Both the position numbers and the translations under genes were made by a program. From Devosia sp. Root413D1 (GTDB taxonomy: Bacteria > Pseudomonadota > Alphaproteobacteria > Rhizobiales > Devosiaceae): a stretch of DNA of 64,000 bases. Below are positions 41,618-49,502 of the stretch, piece by piece. The stretch spans positions 254,275 through 318,274 of the forward strand of contig NZ_LMEA01000010.1 in assembly GCF_001425235.1 (NCBI RefSeq), read 5' to 3'. Each line of letters starts with the position of its first letter. The stretch's first letter is position 1. The notes below the pieces were generated by a model that was not told the origin of the DNA, made no database searches, and was given only the letters and a program-made list of their open reading frames with translations.

Positions 41618-43102
41618 CTAGGCGGCGTCGCTCTCCAAACCCTCGTCCAGGCCGTACTCGCGGAGCTTGCGATAGAGCGTCGACCTGCCGATGCCGAGCG
41701 CCCGCGCCACTCGCGACATGCGGTAGCCATAGTGGCGCAACGCGAACACGATCAGTTCGCGCTCGACATCGGCGAGGGCGGCGACTTCGCCACTCTGGGC
41801 CATGAAGCGGTCGCTGACCGCTGTCTTGTCCACAACCTCGCGTAGAGAGGCGATAGCCTCATCGATGTGAACCGGGCCTGAAGGGCCAGGCGCCGCCGAG
41901 GTCAACCGCAACGCCTCGGCGCGACCGGCGCTCAAGGCGACGATCTGCGGGAAGTCGGCGGTTTCGAGATAGGCGGCGTCGCTGAGCACCACGGCGCGGT
42001 AGACCGCATTCTCCAGCTGCCGGACGTTGCCCGGCCAGTCATAGTCGCGCAGCAGCTTGAGGGCCGGCTCGGAAACCCCGACGATGCGCTTGCCGGCTTC
42101 GGCAGCGAGACGCGCGACGAAGTGGTTCACCAGCACCGGCAGGTCCTCCATGCGGTCGCGCAGCGGTGGCACATAGAGCGGAAAGACATTGAGCCGATAG
42201 TAGAGATCCTCACGGAAGGCGCCGGCCTTGGTCAGGTTGAGCAGCCGCCGGTTGGTCGCCGAGATGAGCCGCACATTGACCCGCACCGGCTTGTCGGCGC
42301 CGGCGGGTTCGATCTCGCCATCCTGGATCACCCGCAGCAGCTTGACCTGCGTTTCCATCGGCAGCTCGCCGACCTCATCGAGGAAGATGGTGCCGCCATG
42401 CGCCTCGAGGAACTTGCCGGGGTGGTCGGCGACGGCGCCGCTGAAGGCGCCCTTCCGGTGCCCGAACAGCGTCGATTCGATGAGGTTGGCGGGGATCGCT
42501 CCACAATTGACGGTGACGAAGGGTTTGCCGGCTCGATCACCCGAGCCCTGGATCACCCGGGCAATGAGCTCCTTGCCGACGCCGGTCTCGCCTTCGATCA
42601 ACACCGGGATGGTGGATTTCGCCGCCTTGGTGCAAAGCGACAGCACCCGGTCCATGCTCGGGGCGCGGGTGACGATATCGGTGAGGCTCATGGTGCCGCT
42701 GAGCCGGCTGCGATCGGTGCGCACCATGGTCTCGAGTTCGCCGAGCTTCAGCGCGTTCCTGAGCGACATGATCAGCCGCTCCGGGGCGACCGGCTTGACG
42801 AAGAAGTCGGCGGCGCCCTGGCGCATGGCGGTTACGACAGTATCGAGCGAGGAGTGGCCGGTCTGGACGATCACCGGGGTCGCGAGGCCATCGCGGCGCA
42901 TCGCTTCCATCACCGCCATGCCGTCGAGATCGGGCATCACCAGATCGAGGACCATGGCGCCGATGCCGGGATCGGCGTCGAGCAGTTCGAGGGCCTGTCT
43001 GCCGCTGGTGGCCGTAACGGCAGAGAACCCGGCCCGGTTGGCGACCTCGGAGGTGAGCCTGAGCTGCACCAGGTCGTCATCGACTATCAGAACGCGCGTC
43101 AT
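41618..43102 (-). CDS. NtrC-family response regulator (receiver, AAA+, Fis-type HTH)
   Basis: 494 residues from the ATG at 43102, which follows TTGGAGG at good spacing. The receiver domain (1-120) has VLIVDDD and phospho-Asp in VLDLVMPDLDG. The AAA+ domain (about 145-380) has Walker A GETGVGKE, Walker B IFLDEVGELP and the sigma-54 contact loop as GAFSGA instead of GAFTGA. A Fis-type helix-turn-helix (RVARALGIGRSTLYRKLREYGL) ends the protein. It would activate sigma-54 promoters when phosphorylated. No histidine kinase is adjacent, so its signal is unknown. Confidence 0.93.
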   Translation of the reverse strand: MTRVLIVDDDLVQLRLTSEVANRAGFSAVTATSGRQALELLDADPGIGAMVLDLVMPDLDGMAVMEAMRRDGLATPVIVQTGHSSLDTVVTAMRQGAADFFVKPVAPERLIMSLRNALKLGELETMVRTDRSRLSGTMSLTDIVTRAPSMDRVLSLCTKAAKSTIPVLIEGETGVGKELIARVIQGSGDRAGKPFVTVNCGAIPANLIESTLFGHRKGAFSGAVADHPGKFLEAHGGTIFLDEVGELPMETQVKLLRVIQDGEIEPAGADKPVRVNVRLISATNRRLLNLTKAGAFREDLYYRLNVFPLYVPPLRDRMEDLPVLVNHFVARLAAEAGKRIVGVSEPALKLLRDYDWPGNVRQLENAVYRAVVLSDAAYLETADFPQIVALSAGRAEALRLTSAAPGPSGPVHIDEAIASLREVVDKTAVSDRFMAQSGEVAALADVERELIVFALRHYGYRMSRVARALGIGRSTLYRKLREYGLDEGLESDAA

Positions 43103-43282
43103 GGTCCTCCAAGGACTTTGTAGTTGCACGCTTCGCCCGCAGTGCGAATCGCGCTGTGCCGTTTTGGAGCAGCATGTGTGGGGTGGGTTAAGAGGCGATT
43201 AAGCCTGAGCAAACCGCCTTCGGCTTCCCATCCGCTGGCCCTCTGGATAAGGTCGCGCCCGCTTTGAGACTGAGGTGATGAA

Positions 43283-45115
43283 TTGCTAAAGATCGAAATG
43301 ACGCGCGCGCCGGAAGCCACAGCCCAGCGGGGACACAACCAGCTCGGCAACATGCCGACCTGGAACCTCGACGATCTCTACACCAGCAACGACTCGCCCG
43401 CGCTGAAGGCGGATCTCGCCGCGGCGCAGGCCGACGCCAAGAGCTTTGAGGCCGACTACAAGGGTAAGCTCGAGGGGCTGGCAAAGGCTGGTAAGCTGCT
43501 CGATGCGATCAAGCGCTACGAGGCGCTCGGCGATCTCAGCGGCAAACTCGGCTCCTACGCGTTCCTGCAATATGTGCGGAACACCCAGGATGCGGACAAG
43601 GTGAAGTTCCTCGGCGATCTCAGCCAGGCGCTCACCGACCTCTCGACCGGCCTGATCTTTTTCGGACTCGAGCTCAACCGCATCGACGAAACCGTGCTGG
43701 AAGCGGCGCTCGAGGGCAACCCCGAGCTCGGCCGCTATCGCCCCTGGTTCACTGAGCTGAGGAAGGCCAAGCCCTATCAGCTCGAGGACAAGATCGAAGA
43801 GCTGTTCCACGAGAAATCGGTGACCGGCGCCGGCGCCTGGAACCGGCTGTTCGATGAGACCATGGCCGCCCTCAAGTTCAATGTCGACGGCGAGGAGCTC
43901 AACCTCGAATCGACGCTCAACTTCCTCTCCGACAAGGATGAGCTGAAGCGCGAAGCGGCGTTTAGCGGCCTGTCGAAGACGCTGCACGGCAACGAGAAGC
44001 TGTTCACCCACATCACCAACGTGCTCGCCAAGGACAAGGAAATCGCCGACCGCTGGCACGGCTTCCAGGATATCGCCGACAGCCGCCACCTCGAGAACTC
44101 GGTGGAGCGCGAAGTGGTCGATGCGCTGCAGACCGCGGTGCGCGCCGCCTACCCGCGGCTCAGCCACCGCTATTACGCCATGAAGGCAAAGTGGTTCGGC
44201 AAGACGCAGCTCAATGCCTGGGACCGCAACGCCCCGCTGCCGACCAGCGACGACCGCATCTATGACTGGCCGACCGCGAGGGATACGGTGATGGAGGCTT
44301 ACGCCACCTTCTCGCCGAAACTGGCCGAGATCGCCGAGCCGTTCTTCGAGAAGGGCTGGATCGACGCCCCGACCAAAGACGGCAAGTCCCCGGGCGCCTT
44401 CGCCCACCCGACCGTGCCCTCGGCGCACCCCTACCTGATGCTCAACTACCTCGGCAAATCACGCGACGTGATGACGCTGGCGCATGAGCTGGGGCATGGG
44501 GTGCACCAGGTGCTGGCTGGCCCGCAGGGGGCGCTGATGGCGCCGACGCCGCTGACGCTGGCCGAAACCGCCTCGGTGTTCGGCGAGATGCTGACCTTCC
44601 GCTCGATGCTGGCCAAAACCACCGATCCGACGCAGCGCTTCGCCATGCTGTCGAGCAAGGTTGAGGACATGCTCAACACCGTGGTGCGGCAGATCGCCTT
44701 CTACACGTTCGAGCGCGAGGTCCACACCCGGCGTAAGCAGGGCGAGCTGACCACCGTCGATCTCAACCAGATCTGGCTCGATGTCGGCGCCGAAAGCCTT
44801 GGGCCAGCGATCAAGCTCAATGAAGGCTATGACATCTTCTGGGCCTATATCCCGCACTTCATCCATTCGCCGTTCTACGTCTATGCCTATGCCTTCGGCG
44901 ATTGCCTGGTGAACTCGCTCTACGCGCAATACGAGAAATCGAGCGAAGGTTTTGCCGAGCGCTATTTCGAGTTGCTGAAAGCCGGTGGCTCGAAGCACCA
45001 CTCCGAACTGCTGGCGCCGTTCGGGCTCGACGCCCGCGACCCGGGCTTCTGGTCGCTGGGGTTGGGGATGATCGAACGGCTGATCAACGAGCTCGAAGCG
45101 ACGCAGCCAGCCTGA
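43283..45115 (+). CDS. pepF: M3-family oligoendopeptidase (PepF-like)
   Basis: 610 residues from a TTG at 43283 that has GAGGTGATG just upstream; an ATG at 43298 is possible with a weaker site. The zinc motif HELGHGVHQ lies near residue 398, with the third ligand region ETASVFGEM about 25 residues later. The N-terminal helical domain (WNLDDLYTSNDS) is typical of PepF/M3B peptidases. It cleaves short peptides in the cytoplasm. It is divergent from the NtrC-type regulator gene. Confidence 0.93.
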   Translation: MLKIEMTRAPEATAQRGHNQLGNMPTWNLDDLYTSNDSPALKADLAAAQADAKSFEADYKGKLEGLAKAGKLLDAIKRYEALGDLSGKLGSYAFLQYVRNTQDADKVKFLGDLSQALTDLSTGLIFFGLELNRIDETVLEAALEGNPELGRYRPWFTELRKAKPYQLEDKIEELFHEKSVTGAGAWNRLFDETMAALKFNVDGEELNLESTLNFLSDKDELKREAAFSGLSKTLHGNEKLFTHITNVLAKDKEIADRWHGFQDIADSRHLENSVEREVVDALQTAVRAAYPRLSHRYYAMKAKWFGKTQLNAWDRNAPLPTSDDRIYDWPTARDTVMEAYATFSPKLAEIAEPFFEKGWIDAPTKDGKSPGAFAHPTVPSAHPYLMLNYLGKSRDVMTLAHELGHGVHQVLAGPQGALMAPTPLTLAETASVFGEMLTFRSMLAKTTDPTQRFAMLSSKVEDMLNTVVRQIAFYTFEREVHTRRKQGELTTVDLNQIWLDVGAESLGPAIKLNEGYDIFWAYIPHFIHSPFYVYAYAFGDCLVNSLYAQYEKSSEGFAERYFELLKAGGSKHHSELLAPFGLDARDPGFWSLGLGMIERLINELEATQPA

Positions 45116-45302
45116 GGCTGCTGCGACGAGCGGCTTGGCAATTGGTGCAGCGTGGCGAACCGCCGCGCTGCGCTTGTGCGGCACTGCCGCGCGAAGTATG
45201 AGAGGCGGAGTGGGGCGGTCTGATCTTCGGCGTTCGCGTGCTATCGCGGCGTGATGGTTCGGGGATCGGTGTCCCGAAGACGATCAATGGACTGAGGACC
45301 TA

Positions 45303-45548
45303 ATGGCCAAGAAACCCGCCGCCGCTGCTACGCACGAACTGCCGCCCGCCATGGACTACGCTCAGCATGAGGCGACCTATGCCGGCTTCATCACTTTCGT
45401 GAAGTGGGGCATCGTGTCGATGGTGTTCGTGGCGCTGTCGCTCTACGCCTTCATCGAGGCGCATCAGCCGATCATCGGGGCGTTGCTGCTGCTGGCCATT
45501 CCAGTGCTCATCATCGGTGTGATGGTGATGGGATCCCGCCGCAGCTGA
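45303..45548 (+). CDS. aa3-type cytochrome c oxidase subunit IV
   Basis: 81 residues. A soluble N-terminus with the conserved phrase DYAQHEATYAGFITFVKWG is followed by two membrane helices. This is the small alphaproteobacterial subunit IV of aa3 oxidases. The main oxidase genes are not in the window; the gene sits directly before pntAA, an order I recall from related genomes. It helps stabilise the oxidase in the inner membrane. Confidence 0.9.
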   Translation: MAKKPAAAATHELPPAMDYAQHEATYAGFITFVKWGIVSMVFVALSLYAFIEAHQPIIGALLLLAIPVLIIGVMVMGSRRS

Positions 45549-45608
45549 CGGCGGGATTTTTCTATCCGGTGACCGACACGGTCGGCGTCTGACGCTCTGG
45601 AGACTTCC

Positions 45609-47054
45609 ATGAAGATTGCAGTGTTGCGGGAACGCGCCGAAGGGGAGACGCGTGTCGCGGCGACGCCCGAGACGGTCACCAAGCTGATCGGGCTCGGCGC
45701 CGAAGTTGCCATCGAGGCAGGGGCGGGTGACCTCGCCCGCTTCCCCGACAAGGACTACGCCGCCGCGGGCGCCAGCGTCGGCAACGCCGCGGCGACCATC
45801 AAGGGCGCCGATATCGTGCTCACCGTGCGCCGTCCGACCGCCGCCAGCCTCTCTGGTGCCGCTGCCGGTGCGCTGGTGATCGGCGCGATGGACCCCTATG
45901 GCAACGAGGCTGAGATCGCCGCGTTGGCGAAGGCCGGCGTTACCACCGTCGCCATGGAGTTCATGCCGCGCATCACCCGCGCCCAGGTGATGGATATCCT
46001 CTCGAGCCAGGCCAACCTTGCCGGCTACCAGGCGGTGATCGATGCCGCCGGCGCGTTCGATCGCGCCATGCCGATGATGATGACCGCTGCCGGTACGGTG
46101 CGCCCGGCCAAGGTGTTCGTCATGGGCGCCGGCGTTGCCGGGCTGCAGGCGATCGCTACGGCGAAGCGCCTCGGCGCTGTGGTCACCGCCACCGACGTGC
46201 GCGCCGCGGCCGGCGAGCAGGTCGAATCGCTCGGCGCCAAGTTCATCATGACCGAGGCGTTGAAGGATGCCTCGGGCACTGGCGGCTATGCGCGCGAGCT
46301 GACCAAGGACGAGCAGGCGGCACAGGCTGAGCTGGTCGCGGGCCACATCGCCAAGCAGGATATCGTCATCACCACGGCGCTGATCCCCGGCCGCCCGGCG
46401 CCCAAGCTGGTGACCAAAGCCATGGTCGAATCGATGGCGCCGGGTTCGGTGCTGGTCGACCTTGCAGCCGAGCGCGGCGGCAATATCGAGCTGACCCAGC
46501 CGGGCAAGACCATCACCACGGCCAATGGCGCGACGATCATCGGCTTCACCAATGTCGCTGGCCGGCTCGCCACTTCGGCCAGCCAACTCTACTCGCGCAA
46601 CCTCGTCTCCTTCCTCGAAACGCTGGTCGACAAGAAGGAGAAGGTGCTGGCGGTGAACTGGAACGACGAGCTGGTGAAGGCCACCGTGCTGACCCGCGAT
46701 GGCGCCATCGTGCATCCCAACATCAAGTTCGACGCCGCGCCGGCTGCGGCCAAGCCCGCGGCTGCAAAGGCTGCCGAGCCGAGCAAGGCTGCGGCGCCCA
46801 AAAAGGCGGCGGCTCCCAAAGCCGAGGCAGCCCCGGCAAAGGCCGCTGCCGTGGCCAAGACCATCGGCGGCAAGGTGAAGAAGGCGGCGCCGGTCGTCGC
46901 GCCGATCGCCAAGGCTGCAGCGTCCAAGGCGGCGGCTGCGCCCAAGCAGGCTGCCGCCAAGCCGGCTGCCGCGAAAGCTGCTGCCAAGCCCGCCGCCGCC
47001 AAGGCGGCCAAACCGGCTGCGGCAAAGCCCTCGACCGCCAAGGGGAAGAAGTAA
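45609..47054 (+). CDS. pntAA: NAD(P) transhydrogenase subunit alpha part 1 (NAD-binding)
   Basis: 481 residues. Residues 1-375 are the soluble NAD(H)-binding domain I: RERAEGETRVAATPETV at the start, the Rossmann motif GAGVAGLQA, and SMAPGSVLVDLAAERGGN. The split-type subunit is normally about 375-390 residues. Here about 106 extra residues follow, almost only Ala, Lys and Pro with a few Glu, Val and Ser, resembling histone H1-like tails. With PntAB and PntB the enzyme uses the proton gradient to move hydride from NADH to NADP. It is the first pnt gene and abuts pntAB without a gap. Confidence 0.94.
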   Translation: MKIAVLRERAEGETRVAATPETVTKLIGLGAEVAIEAGAGDLARFPDKDYAAAGASVGNAAATIKGADIVLTVRRPTAASLSGAAAGALVIGAMDPYGNEAEIAALAKAGVTTVAMEFMPRITRAQVMDILSSQANLAGYQAVIDAAGAFDRAMPMMMTAAGTVRPAKVFVMGAGVAGLQAIATAKRLGAVVTATDVRAAAGEQVESLGAKFIMTEALKDASGTGGYARELTKDEQAAQAELVAGHIAKQDIVITTALIPGRPAPKLVTKAMVESMAPGSVLVDLAAERGGNIELTQPGKTITTANGATIIGFTNVAGRLATSASQLYSRNLVSFLETLVDKKEKVLAVNWNDELVKATVLTRDGAIVHPNIKFDAAPAAAKPAAAKAAEPSKAAAPKKAAAPKAEAAPAKAAAVAKTIGGKVKKAAPVVAPIAKAAASKAAAAPKQAAAKPAAAKAAAKPAAAKAAKPAAAKPSTAKGKK

Positions 47055-47444
47055 ATGGAACAGACCGCTGCGCACACTGCGGATGCCATCACTGCGGCGG
47101 TCAGCGCCGCCACCGGTGGCGCCATCGACCCGTTTGTCTTCCGCCTGTCGATCTTCGTCCTCGCCATCGCGGTGGGGTACTACGTGGTGTGGAGCGTCAC
47201 CCCGGCGCTGCACACGCCGCTGATGAGCGTCACCAACGCCATCTCATCGGTGATCGTGGTCGGTGCGCTGCTCGCTGTCGGCGTGCCGCTCGCCGCCGAC
47301 AGCAACTGGGTATCAAAACTCTTCGGTTTCCTCGCGCTGGTGCTCGCCAGCGTCAACATCTTCGGTGGCTTCCTTGTCACCCAGCGCATGCTGGCGATGT
47401 ACAAGAAGAAGGAAGCGCCGGCCGGCAAGACGGGAAAACACTGA
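47055..47444 (+). CDS. pntAB: NAD(P) transhydrogenase subunit alpha part 2 (membrane)
   Basis: 129 residues with about four helices, beginning near [21 protein letters not shown] and including [15 protein letters not shown], the conserved part of the proton channel. Its stop overlaps the next ATG (TGATG), so translation continues into the secreted-protein gene. Confidence 0.94.
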   Translation: MEQTAAHTADAITAAVSAATGGAIDPFVFRLSIFVLAIAVGYYVVWSVTPALHTPLMSVTNAISSVIVVGALLAVGVPLAADSNWVSKLFGFLALVLASVNIFGGFLVTQRMLAMYKKKEAPAGKTGKH

Positions 47445-47989
47445 TGTTCAAGCGCCTCTTCGCCGCCATTGCGGTTTTCGCCGTCCTCGCCACGCCGGTC
47501 TTTGCCGCCGAGTTCACCGACGAGCAGCTCGAAGGGCTAGCCGCCCGGATCGAGAGCTTCGATGCGGCGATGAAGGCCAGCGACATGTCGCAGGTGATGG
47601 ACGTGGTGCCGCCCAAGGTGCTCGACAAGATCGCCGCCAATTTCAACGTCACCACCGAGCAGCTGATCGAAGCGACGCAGCAGCAGATGGATCAGGTGAT
47701 GAAGGACGTGGAAATCGTTTCCTTCGCCATGGACCTCGAAGCGGCCGAGTATTTCGAAACCGCTGACGGCACCCCCTATGCGCTGATCCCGACCGAGACG
47801 GTGATGGATCTGGGCGAAGCGGGCGGCAAAGTGAAGGCGACGTCGTCGACGCTTGGCCTGTTCGACGAAGAGACCTGGTACCTGGTGCGCGTCGAAGATG
47901 CGCAGCAGGTGGCGATCCTCAAGGAAGTCTACCCCGCCTTTGTCGACGTGGAGTTCCCCACCGGCAGCATGGAGCCCGTCACGGAATGA
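47444..47989 (+). CDS. Secreted hypothetical protein inside the pnt operon
   Basis: 181 residues from the ATG at 47444. A signal peptide ([23 protein letters not shown]) is followed by a helical stretch (LEGLAARIESFDAAMKASDM) and a mixed domain (VMKDVEIVSFAMDLEAAE, LFDEETWYLVRVED). No cysteine and no known motif is present, and I cannot name a family. It overlaps pntAB by one base upstream and pntB by 4 bases downstream (ATGA), so it is made together with the transhydrogenase. A periplasmic accessory role is possible. Confidence 0.8.
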   Translation: MFKRLFAAIAVFAVLATPVFAAEFTDEQLEGLAARIESFDAAMKASDMSQVMDVVPPKVLDKIAANFNVTTEQLIEATQQQMDQVMKDVEIVSFAMDLEAAEYFETADGTPYALIPTETVMDLGEAGGKVKATSSTLGLFDEETWYLVRVEDAQQVAILKEVYPAFVDVEFPTGSMEPVTE

Positions 47990-49392
47990 TCGACGCCAGT
48001 TTCGCCGCCGTTCTCTATCTCGTCTCGGGCGTGCTGTTCATCCTGGCGCTGCGCGGGCTCTCGAGCCCGGCCTCGTCGCGGCAGGGCAATACTTTCGGCA
48101 TGGTCGGCATGGGCATCGCCATCGTCACCACGCTCTTGGTGGCGGGCGTTTCCGACTGGCTGAGCTGGGTGCTGATCATCGGCGGCCTCGCCATTGGTGG
48201 CGGCATCGGAGCCGTGCTGGCGCGCAAGGTCAAGATGACCGACATGCCGCAACTGGTCGCCGCGTTCCACTCGCTGGTCGGTCTTGCCGCGGTGTTCGCC
48301 GCAGCGGCAGCGCTTTATGCGCCCGAGGCCTTCGGCATCGGCACGGTGGGGCATATCCACGCGCAGGCGCTGATCGAGATGAGCCTCGGCGTCGCCATCG
48401 GCGCCTTCACCTTCACCGGTTCGGTCATCGCCTTTGCCAAGCTCAACGGCAATATGAGCGGCAAGCCGATCATCCTGCCGTTCCGCCACATCATCCACAT
48501 CGCGCTCGGCCTCTTGCTGCTGGTGCTGATCTGGGCCTTTGCGGTCACCGTTGATCCCTTGTGGTTCTGGGCCATCACCGTTGTGGCGCTGGTGCTGGGC
48601 GGGCTGATGATCATCCCGATCGGCGGCGCCGATATGCCGGTGGTCGTCTCGATGCTCAACTCCTACTCGGGCTGGGCAGCGGCGGGCATCGGCTTCACGC
48701 TGGGCAATACCGCGCTGATCATCACCGGCGCGCTGGTCGGCTCGTCCGGCGCCATCCTCAGCTACATCATGTGTAAGGCGATGAACCGCAGCTTCATCTC
48801 CGTGATCCTGGGCGGTTTCGGCGGCGACAGCGCTGCCGCCGGCGCGGGCGAAGAGGAGACGCGGCCGGTCAAGCAGGGCTCGTCCGAAGATGCGGCCTTC
48901 ATGATGAAGAACGCCGGCAAGGTCATTATCGTGCCCGGTTACGGCATGGCGGTGGCGCAGGCCCAGCATGCGTTGCGCGAAATGGCGGATCTGCTCAAGG
49001 CCGAGGGCGTCGAGGTGAAATACGCCATCCACCCGGTAGCCGGCCGTATGCCGGGCCATATGAACGTACTGCTCGCCGAAGCGAACGTGCCATATGACGA
49101 GGTGTTCGAGCTCGAAGACATCAACTCCGAGTTCGCCCAGACCGATGTCGCCTTCGTCATCGGCGCCAACGATGTCACCAACCCGGCCGCCAAGACCGAC
49201 AAGACCTCGCCGATTTACGGCATGCCGGTGCTGAACGTCGAAGATGCCGGCACGGTGCTGTTCATCAAGCGCGGCATGGCGGCGGGTTATGCGGGCGTGC
49301 AGAACGAGCTGTTCTTCCGCGACAACACCATGATGCTGTTCGGCGACGCCAAGAAGGTCACCGAAGATATCGTCAAGGCGCTGGGGCATTAG
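47986..49392 (+). CDS. pntB: NAD(P) transhydrogenase subunit beta
   Basis: 468 residues. The first 270 form about nine helices with the conserved ARKVKMTDMPQLVAAFHSLVG and GSVIAFAKLNG. The C-terminal domain III binds NADP: VPGYGMAVAQAQ, HPVAGRMPGHMNVLLAEA and GANDVTNPAA. It completes the proton-pumping transhydrogenase. A terminator hairpin follows at 49428-49453. Confidence 0.96.
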   Translation: MIDASFAAVLYLVSGVLFILALRGLSSPASSRQGNTFGMVGMGIAIVTTLLVAGVSDWLSWVLIIGGLAIGGGIGAVLARKVKMTDMPQLVAAFHSLVGLAAVFAAAAALYAPEAFGIGTVGHIHAQALIEMSLGVAIGAFTFTGSVIAFAKLNGNMSGKPIILPFRHIIHIALGLLLLVLIWAFAVTVDPLWFWAITVVALVLGGLMIIPIGGADMPVVVSMLNSYSGWAAAGIGFTLGNTALIITGALVGSSGAILSYIMCKAMNRSFISVILGGFGGDSAAAGAGEEETRPVKQGSSEDAAFMMKNAGKVIIVPGYGMAVAQAQHALREMADLLKAEGVEVKYAIHPVAGRMPGHMNVLLAEANVPYDEVFELEDINSEFAQTDVAFVIGANDVTNPAAKTDKTSPIYGMPVLNVEDAGTVLFIKRGMAAGYAGVQNELFFRDNTMMLFGDAKKVTEDIVKALGH

Positions 49393-49427
49393 GCACAACT
49401 TACTTCCGCCGCCGCCGATACTGAATT

Positions 49428-49453
49428 AGAGTCGCCCTGAGGGCGGCTCTTTT
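49428..49453 (+). terminator. Intrinsic terminator after pntB
   Basis: AGAGTCGCCC-tga-GGGCGGCTCT followed by TTT, 35 bases after the pntB stop. Confidence 0.85.
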
Positions 49454-49502
49454 CATTTCAGGACTTGCAAGATCAATCTCCCGGCTGCCCGTGGGGACCG
49501 TC

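Noticed and set aside
45300-47213. 637-codon frame antisense to pntAA
   Set aside because: Shadow of the transhydrogenase gene; no family features.
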